A stretch of DNA of 64,000 nucleotides from Synechococcus sp. ATX 2A4 (GCF_024346375.1 NZ_JAGQCV010000003.1:62001-126000); one strand, 5' to 3'. Shown: positions 45,246 through 54,037, counted from the stretch's first letter. Notes: generated by a model from the sequence alone, not told the origin. Made by a program: numbers and translations.

Positions 45246-46254
45246 TTACATGGCGGGTCGAGCAGGCAGGATTCCGGCGCTGGCGGCTGAGACCATCACC
45301 GTCGCAACTGACCGACGGGCTGAAAAGGGCAGTGCCGCGCGGCGCCCGAAGCGCATGACGATGTCTGGGCGCCGCCCAGGCAGCCCAACCAAGCTCGCCA
45401 GATCGGCGCGCAACCCCGGCACCTCGACCGGCTGGTTGAGAAAGGAGCACTTCAGCCCCAGCGCGGTCGCCTGCAGGGCAAACCGCTGGCAGGCCCGCCC
45501 CACCTTCACCCAATGCTCTGGGTTCGCCTCGGCCCCCACGACTACGGCGATCCCGGCGGACGTGGCGATCTGCCGGGCATACCTGTCCGCTTCGGCCTTC
45601 ACCGTGAAGACCCGATCAAACAGCCAGGGCCCCATCCACTCCGGCAGCGCCGGATTCCCGCTGGCGGCACTGAACAGTCCGTCGCCCGTGCGGAGGGCGA
45701 CGTTCGGGCTGAACCGCAGCCAGTGCTTCAACTCAGCCACGAAGGCCGGATCGCCGATCTGAGCGGTGTTGCCCGCCAGGATCAGATCGCGGAGCCTCTC
45801 CATCTGCGGCCGCTCGGTGACCAGCACCAGATCGCCCCCCGGAACTGTTGTCGCCGAACTCAGCAGGCGCAGATCCGACCTGCTGAGCGTTGACCCGTCG
45901 TAATCGGCTCGCGTCGACTGCCGGTGAGGGATCGCCTCAAACAGCGCCCGATCGCCGCCGCTGCCAGTCCCGAAGCGGAAGCATCTGGCCTCCGCCGGCT
46001 GGATCGAAGTCGATGGCACCGGCCCGGCCCGCGGCGCCCGCCGCAAGGGCCAGGTTTTCGGCGGCACAGCCCAGCGACACAAACATATGGTGATCGTCGG
46101 TCTCCGGTGCTGTGGTGGGTCGCCGGCGCATCGCGGCAACGGCGTCCCCGTAGTCGCCCATCGACCCCATCCCAGCCCTGTTCGCCCAGGCCGCTCCGCC
46201 CACAGCCGCGACGGCAGAACCCGCCCCCAACAGAAGCGCCCTTCGCATCACCAT
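45246..46254 (-). pseudogene. Broken Tat-exported nitroreductase-like gene (Acg family)
   Basis: The N-terminal part, from ATG 46254, reads MVMRRALLLGAGSAVAAVGG, a Tat-like signal, then GSMGDYGDAVAAMR and DDHHMFVSLGCAAENLALAA. The family's FMN-binding segment of about 60 residues, which should lie between AVAAMR and DDHH, is missing. Near 45985-46000 the reading frame shifts. The remainder (LFEAIPHRQSTRADYDG, FVAELKHWLRFSPN, RYARQIATSAGIAVVVGAEAN, RRPDIVMRFGRRAALP) continues in the other frame to a stop at 45246. One deletion plus one frameshift make an active enzyme unlikely. A sequencing error could explain the shift but not the deletion. Confidence 0.8.
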
Positions 46255-46397
46255 TGCAGGTTCCGCTTGGTGAAGAACGGCGGCGCCTTGCGGTGCCACA
46301 GGCCTGGATCTTCAACGTACTGTCCGTTTCAACGCTCGACGCACTGACGTGGACCCCAGATCCAGCGCACCGTTACCGGCAGCCGTGGGAGCATCCG

Positions 46398-47051
46398 TTA
46401 GCGCCGCCGAAAGCCCCGTAGATGCTGCGGCAGCTGGCGGCTGAACAGCACGCCCGGCGGTGGGGCGGCGAGGCCGGCGTCGCTGAGCCGTTGCAATGTC
46501 CACCAGTTGCAATTGCGGGTCCAGAGGTAGGTGCCGTGGGCGGGGAGGAAACGGGCGGCGCGGCCTGCCGGCAGCGGCAGGGGATCCGGACGGCCGCCGG
46601 CGGGGCTGCGGGGCAGCGAACGCTCCAGGCTGGTGAGCAGGGCATGGAGGGTGGGGGCATCCACCTGGCGCTCGTGCACGTGCAGGGCACCCGTGAGCAG
46701 CGGCGGCGCGGGGTGGCCGGCGAGGAACAGCGCGGAATCGGTGGGCAGGAACAGGGCGGCCGCCACGGCCTTGGGGTGGCGGTCGCCAGCGGCGTAGTAG
46801 CGCCGGTCGCCCCAGGCGATCTCCACAAACGGAGCCGTTTCGGCGCCGGGTGGACCAAGGCGCCAGCCCGGCGGTTGCTCCACCACGATCGCGGAGTGCA
46901 ACCCCCAGTCGGCCACCAGCACCGCGTAGCGGCCGGGCGGCGGCAGCGGCAGCGGCGCCACCAAGGGAGCACGGGATTCGGGCAGCACGGCCGCGTGCAG
47001 CAGCGGCCAGCCCACCAGCGCCAGCAGGATCAGGAGTTCGATTCCAGCCAC
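46398..47051 (-). CDS. TIGR02117 (DUF2459) family protein
   Basis: 217 residues. One N-terminal membrane segment (IELLILLALVGWPLLHAAVL) is followed by a domain with VLVADWGLHSAIVVEQP, ETAPFVEIAWGDRRYYA, ALHVHERQV and GTYLWTRNCNWWTLQRLSDAG. The conserved GLHSxI and NCNxWT patterns mark the family, which is sometimes found beside urease genes; its role is unknown. It has high GC like the core genes. A decayed copy of its 3' end lies at 39948-40020. Confidence 0.85.
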   Translation of the reverse strand: MAGIELLILLALVGWPLLHAAVLPESRAPLVAPLPLPPPGRYAVLVADWGLHSAIVVEQPPGWRLGPPGAETAPFVEIAWGDRRYYAAGDRHPKAVAAALFLPTDSALFLAGHPAPPLLTGALHVHERQVDAPTLHALLTSLERSLPRSPAGGRPDPLPLPAGRAARFLPAHGTYLWTRNCNWWTLQRLSDAGLAAPPPGVLFSRQLPQHLRGFRRR

Positions 47052-47332
47052 ACCGAGAGCGAACCCGGCGGACAGCGCAACGCGGCCCAGCCGTGCGCGT
47101 TGAACCGGAAACCTGGAGGCATGCGGCGCTCACGCCGGAGAGCTGCGGCCAAGCCTAGGCATCGTTTCAGGCGGGATCAGCTGCCAGCCGCCACGGCAAC
47201 AGATCAAGATCTCTACGGCGCTGTGCCTTCCCTGCAGGCTGTCGCAGCAATTGCTTGTTCAGGGGTATTGACTGGCTTCCACCAACGTCCAATAGCGGAC
47301 CTCTATTGCCACGTCTACCAATAGCGAGTCAT
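47052..47332. other. Gap without a recognisable gene
   Basis: 281 bases upstream of the TIGR02117-type gene and past the stop of the AAA ATPase gene, both on the minus strand. It contains a near-duplicated CCAATAGCG (about 47288 and 47320). No open frame with protein-like composition and no terminator T-run are seen. Confidence 0.4.
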
Positions 47333-48601
47333 TCAGCCAAGGGCCAGCCGCGTCGCGCCTGTCAGCAGGTACTGAAGCGGATCTCCTCCCCGGCGTGGCA
47401 ACACGTCGGCGGCGCCGGCACTCACCAGTTGCTGCAACGTCTGGGACACCGAGGGCTGCTTGATCCCCCACAGCGTCACAAGGTCGGCCTGGGTCATCAC
47501 CGCCTGCACGTCCCGTTCGCCCCAGGCTTCCAACCGTTGCCAGAGGGTGGCGCCGAGGTGGTCCTGCAGCTCCAGCTTGTAGCGCAGGCTCAGTACGAGG
47601 GTGAGATCGGCGAGGCCGATCGGCTCGGGGCTCTCACCGTCGCCGGTCAGGCCCAACAGGGCGGTGATGCCGTCTTCCAGCGCCTTGAGCAGGCCGCGAA
47701 GATCGCCTCGGAACAACTCGTGCAGCACATCGATCACCGCCGCATGCGCCGGCGCATGCACCGGCAGGTTCGGATCCAGTCGCAGCGATCGATAGCGCGC
47801 CCCCAGCAACTGGTGCACCTCGTTCGGCTCCAGGGGTTCGAGCACCACCGGATCGCTGAACACCGAACGCACCTGGGTATGGCTCTGCACCACGAGGCGA
47901 ACGGCATCGGCGGTACCCACCACAATCAAGTGCAGGCCATCAAGCAGCAGGACCTGGTCACGGATGCTGCGCAACAGATCGGCAGCGCGGGCGGCATCGG
48001 CCTCACTGAGGTTTTCAAGATTATTGAGGTGCAGCACCAGACCGGATGCACCCTGCTCCAGCGCAAAGACCAGCAGATCGCGCAGCGCTCTGGGTCCATC
48101 CAGCAGCAGGGCGCCGGGGGGCGAGGAAACCGCCTGGGTGTTGGTGCCACCCGCCCCAAAGCCGGCGGCCGAAACCGTGAAGCCACCACCACGCAGACGG
48201 ATGGTTCGCACCAACTGCTGAGCAGCCTCCACCGCGGGTCCGCTCGCATGGGCACAGGAGGCGAGCACGGCCTCAAAGGCGCCGGCGAGCAATTGGCCGA
48301 TCAAGTTCTCGCTGGTCAGATCGGCCGTGATCGGGATGATGTCGGCCGAGGTCCAATAGCCGGCGGCCAGGGCGTCAGCCTTGACGGCCTGCACCAGAGT
48401 GGTCTTGCCGATGCCGGGCCGCCCCGCCACCGCCTGGCGTGAACTGCGGGAGCCACCGATCGCGCTGAGCAGCCGTTGCCGTTCGGTTTGGCGCCCCACG
48501 AACAGGCTGAGCGGTGTGGCCTCCGAGCCCTGGCGCAAGGTGGCCTGGAAGTAGGGGGAGGAGCGGAGGTTGTAGAGCCTCCAGAGATTCGGAAGTGCCA
48601 T
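47333..48601 (-). CDS. AAA ATPase with C-terminal winged-helix domain
   Basis: 422 residues from ATG 48601. The N-terminus (MALPNLWRLYNLRSSPYFQ) is followed by LFVGRQTERQRLLSAI and a P-loop, AGRPGIGKTTLV, at residues 59-70. The expected Walker B strand reads GLVLHLNNLENLSEADA, with Asn where Asp/Glu are usual, and VLLLDGLHLIVVGTADAVR follows. The last 90 residues look like a winged helix (AVMTQADLVTLWGIKQPSVSQTLQQLV). The arrangement recalls Orc/Cdc6-like or STAND-type ATPases, but no partner gene is adjacent. A palindrome 47-68 bases upstream suggests autoregulation. Function unknown. Confidence 0.75.
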   Translation of the reverse strand: MALPNLWRLYNLRSSPYFQATLRQGSEATPLSLFVGRQTERQRLLSAIGGSRSSRQAVAGRPGIGKTTLVQAVKADALAAGYWTSADIIPITADLTSENLIGQLLAGAFEAVLASCAHASGPAVEAAQQLVRTIRLRGGGFTVSAAGFGAGGTNTQAVSSPPGALLLDGPRALRDLLVFALEQGASGLVLHLNNLENLSEADAARAADLLRSIRDQVLLLDGLHLIVVGTADAVRLVVQSHTQVRSVFSDPVVLEPLEPNEVHQLLGARYRSLRLDPNLPVHAPAHAAVIDVLHELFRGDLRGLLKALEDGITALLGLTGDGESPEPIGLADLTLVLSLRYKLELQDHLGATLWQRLEAWGERDVQAVMTQADLVTLWGIKQPSVSQTLQQLVSAGAADVLPRRGGDPLQYLLTGATRLALG

Positions 48602-48640
48602 GCAGAGCGGTATCGGCAGCGCCCGGACGCGTACCAATAC

Positions 48641-48669
48641 TGGCAATATATTGGCAATTCTGCCAATAT
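48641..48669. promoter_or_regulatory. Operator-like inverted repeat upstream of the AAA ATPase gene
   Basis: ATATTGGCA (48648-48656) and TGCCAATAT (48661-48669) form a perfect 9-bp inverted repeat with a four-base spacer. A further TGGCAATAT (48641-48649) gives an overlapping direct repeat. The site is AT-rich in a GC-rich setting and lies 47-68 bases before the ATPase start. It could be a repressor site or part of the promoter. Confidence 0.6.
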
Positions 48670-48886
48670 TATCAATTCTTGGGGCTTTTCCGGAGGCCCC
48701 TGCCGCACCACAACCGCGAATTGGGACGTGCCAAAGTCACACGGCTTCGCAGAACTGGCCCCTGGATACTGTTTTCCAGCTGGGGTGGCCAGGTTCATCA
48801 AGGCGGCCAGATGCAGTGCTCCTCAGTGATTGCCAGCAACTCGGATCAGCGCATGAAGCCATTGTTCGCTCCTGCCCCTGAAGACG

Positions 48887-49591
48887 TCAGAGCGAGCCGT
48901 ACCAACTCCTGTACCACTGCCTCATCTGCTCGATCTCCTGGCTCTGCGCCTTCACCATGCCCTGCTGAAGCGTGCGCAGCTGCTGGTGCTGGCCATTGGC
49001 CTGGGCCATCGAGGCCATCCTCACGCCCATCTGGTGGTGGGGAATCATCTGCTCGATGAAGGCACGATCAAAGTCCGGGGCCGCTCTCAAGGCGTTGAGA
49101 TCCGTTCCGCCGCCCATGTGGCCCATCCCCGTGGGGCCGCCCATGTGGCCCATCCCCATCGCACCACCCATGCCCCCATGCCAGCCGAGGCTCGTGCCTT
49201 GGCCACGGTTGGGAACGGGTGTGCCGAACCACTGCTGGTAGAAGGCGCGCATTTCGGCATTTTCGCTGGTCTGACTGGCTTTGATGCGCTTGGCCAGTTC
49301 GTTGATTTCGGGACGGGTGGTGCGGGTGAGGGCAAGATCGGCCATGGCGATCGCGCCATCATGGTGAGGAATCATCATCACGATGAAGCGCTGATCCATC
49401 GACCGGGAGCCCATCATCCCCTGACCCATCATCCCGGCTCCCGGCCCGTACCCCGGTGCGATCGATGGTGTTGTGGACTGCGAAAGTGCTGGGACCCCCA
49501 ACAACAGAACAATCGCTCCCAGTCCTGCTGTGGCTATGCATCGAAGCGGCGTTACAGGGGAATGGGAGAACGCGATTGTGTGCCTGTTCAT
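48887..49591 (-). CDS. Exported DUF305 protein with Met/His-rich linker
   Basis: 234 residues from ATG 49591, which has AAGGAG about nine bases upstream. A signal peptide (AGLGAIVLLLGVPALS) precedes two DUF305 repeats. Each carries the signature of the family: MDQRFIVMMIPHHDGAIAMADLAL and FDRAFIEQMIPHHQMGVRMASMA. Between them lies a linker rich in Met, His and Gly (GGMGGAMGMGHMGGPTGMGH), the kind of sequence that binds copper ions. DUF305 proteins often accompany copper ATPases. The gene follows the P-type ATPase remnant by 167 bases on the same strand. Confidence 0.88.
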   Translation of the reverse strand: MNRHTIAFSHSPVTPLRCIATAGLGAIVLLLGVPALSQSTTPSIAPGYGPGAGMMGQGMMGSRSMDQRFIVMMIPHHDGAIAMADLALTRTTRPEINELAKRIKASQTSENAEMRAFYQQWFGTPVPNRGQGTSLGWHGGMGGAMGMGHMGGPTGMGHMGGGTDLNALRAAPDFDRAFIEQMIPHHQMGVRMASMAQANGQHQQLRTLQQGMVKAQSQEIEQMRQWYRSWYGSL

Positions 49592-49758
49592 CAGCTCTGC
49601 TCCTTGGCTTCTGTCTGTGCTCAGCATGGAGACGCCCAGTAAAGTTGGCCACGGCTGCGGGTCATTGCTTGGCGGGATCGGCACCCATGCGTTCAGCACT
49701 GGCCAGGTCGCCGGAATCGCGCAGGGCAGCCACAGGCCAGCCACGGCCACCCGCTCCT

Positions 49759-50745
49759 TCATATCGCAGGGGCCGCCCGGAAGCCACGCAGCAAGGAGGA
49801 ACTGACAATCACAGACAACGAATTCAGGGCCATGGCCGCCCCGGCAATCATCGGATTGAGCCAGCCGAAGGCGGCGATTGGGATGCCGATGATGTTGTAA
49901 AAGAACGCCCAGAACAGGTTCTGACGAATCTTGCGCATCGTCGCCCGCGACAGTCCGATGGCGGTGGCTGGCTGGAGATCCAGCAACTTGCGCACGGCGG
50001 CTGAGGAGCGTTGCTTGATCATCTCCTCCATGAATTTGCCCATCAACACAAAGGCAATCACCACCGCCGACACGTCGAAATACACGTCCCGCTCATTGAC
50101 ACCGACCGGCAGCCAGGTGGGCACGAAGACCACCACCACGCTGTAGAAGTAGGCGACGGAGGTGCCGAGGGCAATCCGCACATCCATGTTGAGGGCGCGG
50201 CGCTTCAAGGCAGCCCAGGCGCCGGCATAGAACGACCAGCCACCGATGAATTGCACCGGGGTGGCGAGCACAAACAGCCACATCCCCCAGCTCATCCAGG
50301 GCAGTGCCGGCAGCGGCACCGACGACATCAAACTGACGCCCGCCGCCAGGGCGATGAACGCCCCAGCCCGCAACATCGCCAGGGCCAACACGCCACCGAT
50401 CACAAAGCCGCCGCGGCGGCGCATGACGCGCAGTTCGCGGTCGGGATTCCGGAATGTCTGCAGGCAGCTCTGGCTGCAGAAGTAGTAGCTGCGTCCATTC
50501 CTTTCTAGCGAAAGTGCTGTGGCCTTCGGAACAACCATCTCGCAGATGGGATCTTTGGCCATTTCACTGGCCTTGCCACCGATCGAGGGCAGTTCGTGGT
50601 GGTTGTGGGTGTCTTGGTTGTCTTGGTTGTCGTGACGGTCCTGGCTGCTGCAAGTGCCGGGCTTGACGGATTTGTTGTGGTTGGTGTGGTTGTCGTGCGA
50701 CCCGTGCGGATCGCTGGGTTTCTGGCTGAGCGCTGTCGGGTTCAT
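49759..50745 (-). CDS. P-type (CopA-like) ATPase lacking its catalytic core, with YHS domain
   Basis: 328 residues in one uninterrupted frame. Residues 13-51 are His/Asn/Asp-rich, and 63-104 are a YHS metal-binding domain (AKDPICEMVV to YYFCSQSC). Residues 112-245 give the first four helices of a heavy-metal ATPase, ending SSAAVRKLLDLQPATA. At about residue 262 (near base 49960) the sequence jumps to GLSRATMRKIRQNLFWAFFYNIIGIPIAA, the last two helices of the family. The actuator (TGE), the CPC helix, the DKTG phosphorylation site and the nucleotide domain, roughly 430 residues, are absent. No ATP-driven transport is possible. It could be a decaying gene or a retained membrane metal-binding protein. 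Confidence 0.85.
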   Translation of the reverse strand: MNPTALSQKPSDPHGSHDNHTNHNKSVKPGTCSSQDRHDNQDNQDTHNHHELPSIGGKASEMAKDPICEMVVPKATALSLERNGRSYYFCSQSCLQTFRNPDRELRVMRRRGGFVIGGVLALAMLRAGAFIALAAGVSLMSSVPLPALPWMSWGMWLFVLATPVQFIGGWSFYAGAWAALKRRALNMDVRIALGTSVAYFYSVVVVFVPTWLPVGVNERDVYFDVSAVVIAFVLMGKFMEEMIKQRSSAAVRKLLDLQPATAIGLSRATMRKIRQNLFWAFFYNIIGIPIAAFGWLNPMIAGAAMALNSLSVIVSSSLLRGFRAAPAI

Positions 50746-51052
50746 CCTGGCCGCTTCAGATCAACGGGGCTTGCTATGGGTGGTCTCAGCAGGATCTCGC
50801 GCAACGACCCATCCAGACGCCGTGATTGCGGTGCGCAAACCACGCAGACGCTGGACATCAACCTGCAGCGGATGGGCGGCAGCAGGATCAGGCAATTCCG
50901 TCGTCAATCAGCTGGAGGCCCTGAGGCCGCGCGGGTGTGGCTGCTCTGGAGCTGGCAGGTCTGCAGGCGTCGCGCCGCTTTCCGCTGGCTGCCAGCCTGG
51001 ACACCGCTGTGGATCCGGTCACTTGCCCCTCGATTCCAACGCCCTGCGGCCC
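50746..51052. other. Divergent intergenic region
   Basis: 307 bases between the divergent ATPase remnant and the P450 gene. It should hold both promoters. The P450 frame is open through much of it, but the translated residues do not resemble the family before about LPLDSNALRPMPRTP, so it is treated as non-coding. No other feature is seen. Confidence 0.4.
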
Positions 51053-52408
51053 ATGCCGCGCACCCCGGCCATGGGCGGCGTGCTCGAAACCCTCGCCTTC
51101 TTCCGCGACCCTGATTTCTCCCGCTCGCGCTTTGAGCGCTACGGCGATGTGTATGAAACCAGCCTGCTGGGGCAGCGCACCGTGTTCATCCGGGGCGGCC
51201 AGGCGATCAGCGACCTGTTCGCCCAGGGGGAGGCGGTCGAGGGCTGGTGGCCCGACAGTGTGCGGGAGCTGCTGGGGCCGTTGTCGCTGGCCAACCGCAA
51301 CGGAGCCGATCACAAGGCCCGCCGCCGGGTGGTGGGACAGCTGTTCGCCTCCGCCGCCTTGAAGCGCTACAGCCCGGCGATCGTGGCGCTGGTGGAGACG
51401 CTCAACCAGGAGCTGCTGGGCGCCCAGGCGCCGCTGGCCCTGGTGCCGAAGCTTCGGCGCTTTGCCTTCAGCGTGATCGCCAGCACGGTGCTGGGGCTCG
51501 ACGCCGTCGATCGCGAGGCCCTGTTCGTGGATTTCGAGATCTGGTGCCAGGGCCTCTTCTCCCTGCCGTTTTCCCTGCCCGGCAGCCCGTTCGCCCGCGC
51601 CCGTCAGGCCCGTAAGCGCCTGTTGCTGCGCCTGGGCGCCGTGCTCCAGAACGCCCAGGCCGCTGCTGCTGCCGGAGCGCCCCCCGCTGCGGGCGGCCTC
51701 GATCTGCTGGCTGGAGGCCTCGATGAAGCCGGTCTCCCCCTGGCCGACGACGACGTGGCGGAGCAGTTGCTGCTGTTGCTGTTCGCCGGCTACGAAACCA
51801 CCGCCTCCTCGCTCAGTTGCCTGCTGTTGACCCTGCTGCAGCATCCAAAGGAGCTGGCCTGGCTGCAGGAAGAACTCGACGGCTTGCCTTGGCCACCTGC
51901 AGCTGCAGAAGCCGTGAGCGCCTACGACGCCCTGCGGGCACCGCGGCTGGATGCGGTGGTGAAGGAGGTGATGCGGCTGACCCCGCCGGTGGGGGGCTTC
52001 TTCCGCCGCACCCGGGAGCCCATTGCCTTGGCGGGTGTGCTGGTAGCGGCGGAGCGGGTGGTGCAGGTGAGCATCAGCGCCAGCCAGCGCCACGGCGCTG
52101 ACCCTGAGGATCTGGCGGCCTTTCGGCCCCAACGGCATCTGGAGGGAGACGAAACAGTGACCCTGCTGCCCTTTGGCGGCGGTGAACGGGTGTGCCTGGG
52201 CAAGGCGCTGGCGGAGCTGGAAATTCGGCTGCTGGCGGTGGGGCTGCTCAAGCAGCTGGGCCTTGCCTTGGAGCCCGATCAAGACCTCACGCTCGTGGTC
52301 ATCCCCAGCCCCACCCCAAAGCAGGGCCTGCTGGTGCGCGCCAGCCGCCGGGGAGCGGCAGGCCAAGCCAAGGCTGGGCCGCCAGACGCGCCAGAAGCTC
52401 AGGCTTGA
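51053..52408 (+). CDS. Cytochrome P450 (CYP120-like)
   Basis: 451 residues from ATG 51053; a TTG at 51023 would add LPLDSNALRP, which resembles the proline-rich start of the family. The I-helix LLLLFAGYETTASSL with its oxygen-activating Ala-Gly/Thr, the ExxR motif in KEVMRLTPPVGGFFRR, and the haem-thiolate loop LLPFGGGERVCLGKALAELE are all present. There is no membrane anchor, so it is probably soluble. CYP120 members act on retinoids and related apolar molecules. Its gene points toward the polyketide operon 0.9 kb downstream, but hli, a small gene and a terminator lie between. Confidence 0.93.
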   Translation: MPRTPAMGGVLETLAFFRDPDFSRSRFERYGDVYETSLLGQRTVFIRGGQAISDLFAQGEAVEGWWPDSVRELLGPLSLANRNGADHKARRRVVGQLFASAALKRYSPAIVALVETLNQELLGAQAPLALVPKLRRFAFSVIASTVLGLDAVDREALFVDFEIWCQGLFSLPFSLPGSPFARARQARKRLLLRLGAVLQNAQAAAAAGAPPAAGGLDLLAGGLDEAGLPLADDDVAEQLLLLLFAGYETTASSLSCLLLTLLQHPKELAWLQEELDGLPWPPAAAEAVSAYDALRAPRLDAVVKEVMRLTPPVGGFFRRTREPIALAGVLVAAERVVQVSISASQRHGADPEDLAAFRPQRHLEGDETVTLLPFGGGERVCLGKALAELEIRLLAVGLLKQLGLALEPDQDLTLVVIPSPTPKQGLLVRASRRGAAGQAKAGPPDAPEAQA

Positions 52409-52507
52409 CTGGTACAGCCCTGAGCACCCCGCCGCGGCCCAAAAGCCGCATCTGTTCAAATTCCGCAACAGTCTGTTACAGTTCTCTCATCACTCCCGAG
52501 AGCCCCC

Positions 52508-52786
52508 ATGGCCCAAGCCACCGCCACTGCCCCCACCTCCACCACCGCCCTTGACCGTGCCTCCATCCGCGGCGCCACCGTCACCACCGAAGACGGCGGC
52601 CGCCTCAATGCGTTTGCCACCGAGCCCCGCATGGAAGTGGTGAGTGCCGAGAGCGGCTGGGGCTTCCACGAGCGCGCCGAGAAGCTCAACGGCCGCATGG
52701 CCATGCTCGGTTTCGTTGCCCTGCTGGCCACCGAATTCGCCCTGGGCGGCGAGGCCTTCACCCGCGGTCTGCTCGGCATCGGTTGA
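52508..52786 (+). CDS. High-light-inducible protein (Hli/SCP)
   Basis: 92 residues. The single chlorophyll-binding helix motif [24 protein letters not shown] is the Hli hallmark (ExxNGRxAMxGF). A Thr/Ala-rich N-terminus of 40 residues precedes it and a short GLLGIG follows. Hli proteins bind chlorophyll and carotenoid near photosystem II and dissipate energy or protect chlorophyll synthesis. A 99-base leader upstream, with the AT-richer CTGTTACAGTTCTCTCA, should hold the promoter. Confidence 0.95.
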   Translation: MAQATATAPTSTTALDRASIRGATVTTEDGGRLNAFATEPRMEVVSAESGWGFHERAEKLNGRMAMLGFVALLATEFALGGEAFTRGLLGIG

Positions 52787-52830
52787 GCCCACGGCCGCGA
52801 TTTGCTTCTCACACTCCAACAGGTATTCCC

Positions 52831-53013
52831 ATGAGCCAATCCCTTTCGGTCAGCAGAGAGTTCTTCGTAGAAGCCCACTCACGCGCGATTGACAACTGCA
52901 CAGAGCTGGAAGACCTGCGCAAGGTTTCCAAAACGCTCTTGAAGGCCTGGCAGATCCAAGCGATGTTCAGCGAGCATTACGGCGCCCAAGCGCTCGGAAT
53001 CAAGCGCCCCTGA
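52831..53013 (+). CDS. Small helical protein (60 residues)
   Basis: Begins MSQSLSVSREFFVEAHSRAI and continues NCTELEDLRKVSKTLLKAWQIQ to GIKRP. It is charged and helical, without a membrane segment. ATG 52831 follows hli by 44 bases on the same strand and a terminator lies 46 bases after the stop, so the two are probably one transcript. I recall similar small proteins in picocyanobacteria but no function for them. Confidence 0.7.
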   Translation: MSQSLSVSREFFVEAHSRAIDNCTELEDLRKVSKTLLKAWQIQAMFSEHYGAQALGIKRP

Positions 53014-53058
53014 GCGTCTGAGCCTGAGGGTGGCGTGCATCGCCTCCAACCTTCACGG

Positions 53059-53096
53059 ACCTCTGCACGAGATTTGCTCGGGCAGAGGTTTTTTCT
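53059..53096 (+). terminator. Rho-independent terminator
   Basis: ACCTCTGC (53059-53066) pairs with GCAGAGGT (53082-53089), with a nested CGAG/CTCG inner stem. A run of T residues with one C (TTTTTTCTT) follows. It closes the hli unit and separates it from the methyltransferase operon. Confidence 0.9.
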
Positions 53097-53296
53097 TGGC
53101 GCAAAACTACTTGGCGCTGAGCCACTTATCGCTGAGCGGCTTGGCCCTGAACCGCCTGGCAGCGAGCCAAACGAAGCCCACCATCCGAAGCCCACCACCT
53201 GAAGGCAGCAGCGGTGAGGCCCAACCCCAGCCCTGCCCCCCTGTCCGCCCGGCGCCGCCATCATTCGTGGATGCTCTGTCAGGACAACCCGAGGCG

Positions 53297-54037
53297 ATGC
53301 CGAGCCTGAACTCCCTGCGCCGCAGGGAACGGATTCCTGAAGTGATGGATCAGCCGGGGATCGATCCGGGCGACCACGCCCAGGCCCTGGCGGGGCTGCG
53401 GCGCATCAATGCCCTGAGCCGTTGCTCCGCCGGTCTGTTCGCGCCGATCCAGGCGCTGGCGTCACGTCAGCCAGGCCAGCCGTTGCGGGTGCTCGACCTG
53501 GCCTGCGGCGGCGGCGACACCGTGATCGATCTGGCCCTGCTGGCGGGGCGCAGCAACGTTCCGCTGATCGTGGAGGGCTGTGACATCAGCGCCAGCGCTG
53601 TGGCGATCGCCCGCGCCAATGCCGAACGCCGCGGCGCCACGGCGCGCTTTTTTCAGGCCGATGCCCTGGGGGATCCCATGCCCTCCGGCCCGGACGGAGC
53701 CGCGCCAGCTGGCTATGACGTGGTGGTCACCTCCCTGTTCCTGCACCACCTGGGCGACCATGACGCCGAGGTGGTGCTGGCCCTGATGGCCCGCCGGGCC
53801 CGCCACCTCGTGCTCGTCAACGACCTGATCCGCAGCCCCCTCGGTTACGCCCTGGCCTGGGCCGGCACCCGGCTGCTCAGCCGCTCCTGGATCGTCCACA
53901 CCGATGGGCCGCTGTCGGTGCAAGGGGCCTTCCAGCTCGCAGAGGTGGCGGCCATGGCCGATCGGGCCGGGCTGGCCGGCGCCAGGATCCAGCGCTGCTG
54001 GCCGGAGCGTTACCTGCTGAGCTGGTCCCGTGGTTGA
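53297..54037 (+). CDS. Class I SAM-dependent methyltransferase
   Basis: 246 residues from ATG 53297; the frame is open further upstream but crosses the terminator. SAM-binding motifs are VLDLACGGGDTVIDLALLAG (motif I), IVEGCDISASAVAIARAN, and YDVVVTSLFLHHLGDHDA. Its stop overlaps the start of the FAD oxidoreductase by eight bases, and that gene overlaps the type III polyketide synthase by ten, so the three form one operon. By context it probably O-methylates a resorcinol/phenolic product or an intermediate. Confidence 0.88.
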   Translation: MPSLNSLRRRERIPEVMDQPGIDPGDHAQALAGLRRINALSRCSAGLFAPIQALASRQPGQPLRVLDLACGGGDTVIDLALLAGRSNVPLIVEGCDISASAVAIARANAERRGATARFFQADALGDPMPSGPDGAAPAGYDVVVTSLFLHHLGDHDAEVVLALMARRARHLVLVNDLIRSPLGYALAWAGTRLLSRSWIVHTDGPLSVQGAFQLAEVAAMADRAGLAGARIQRCWPERYLLSWSRG

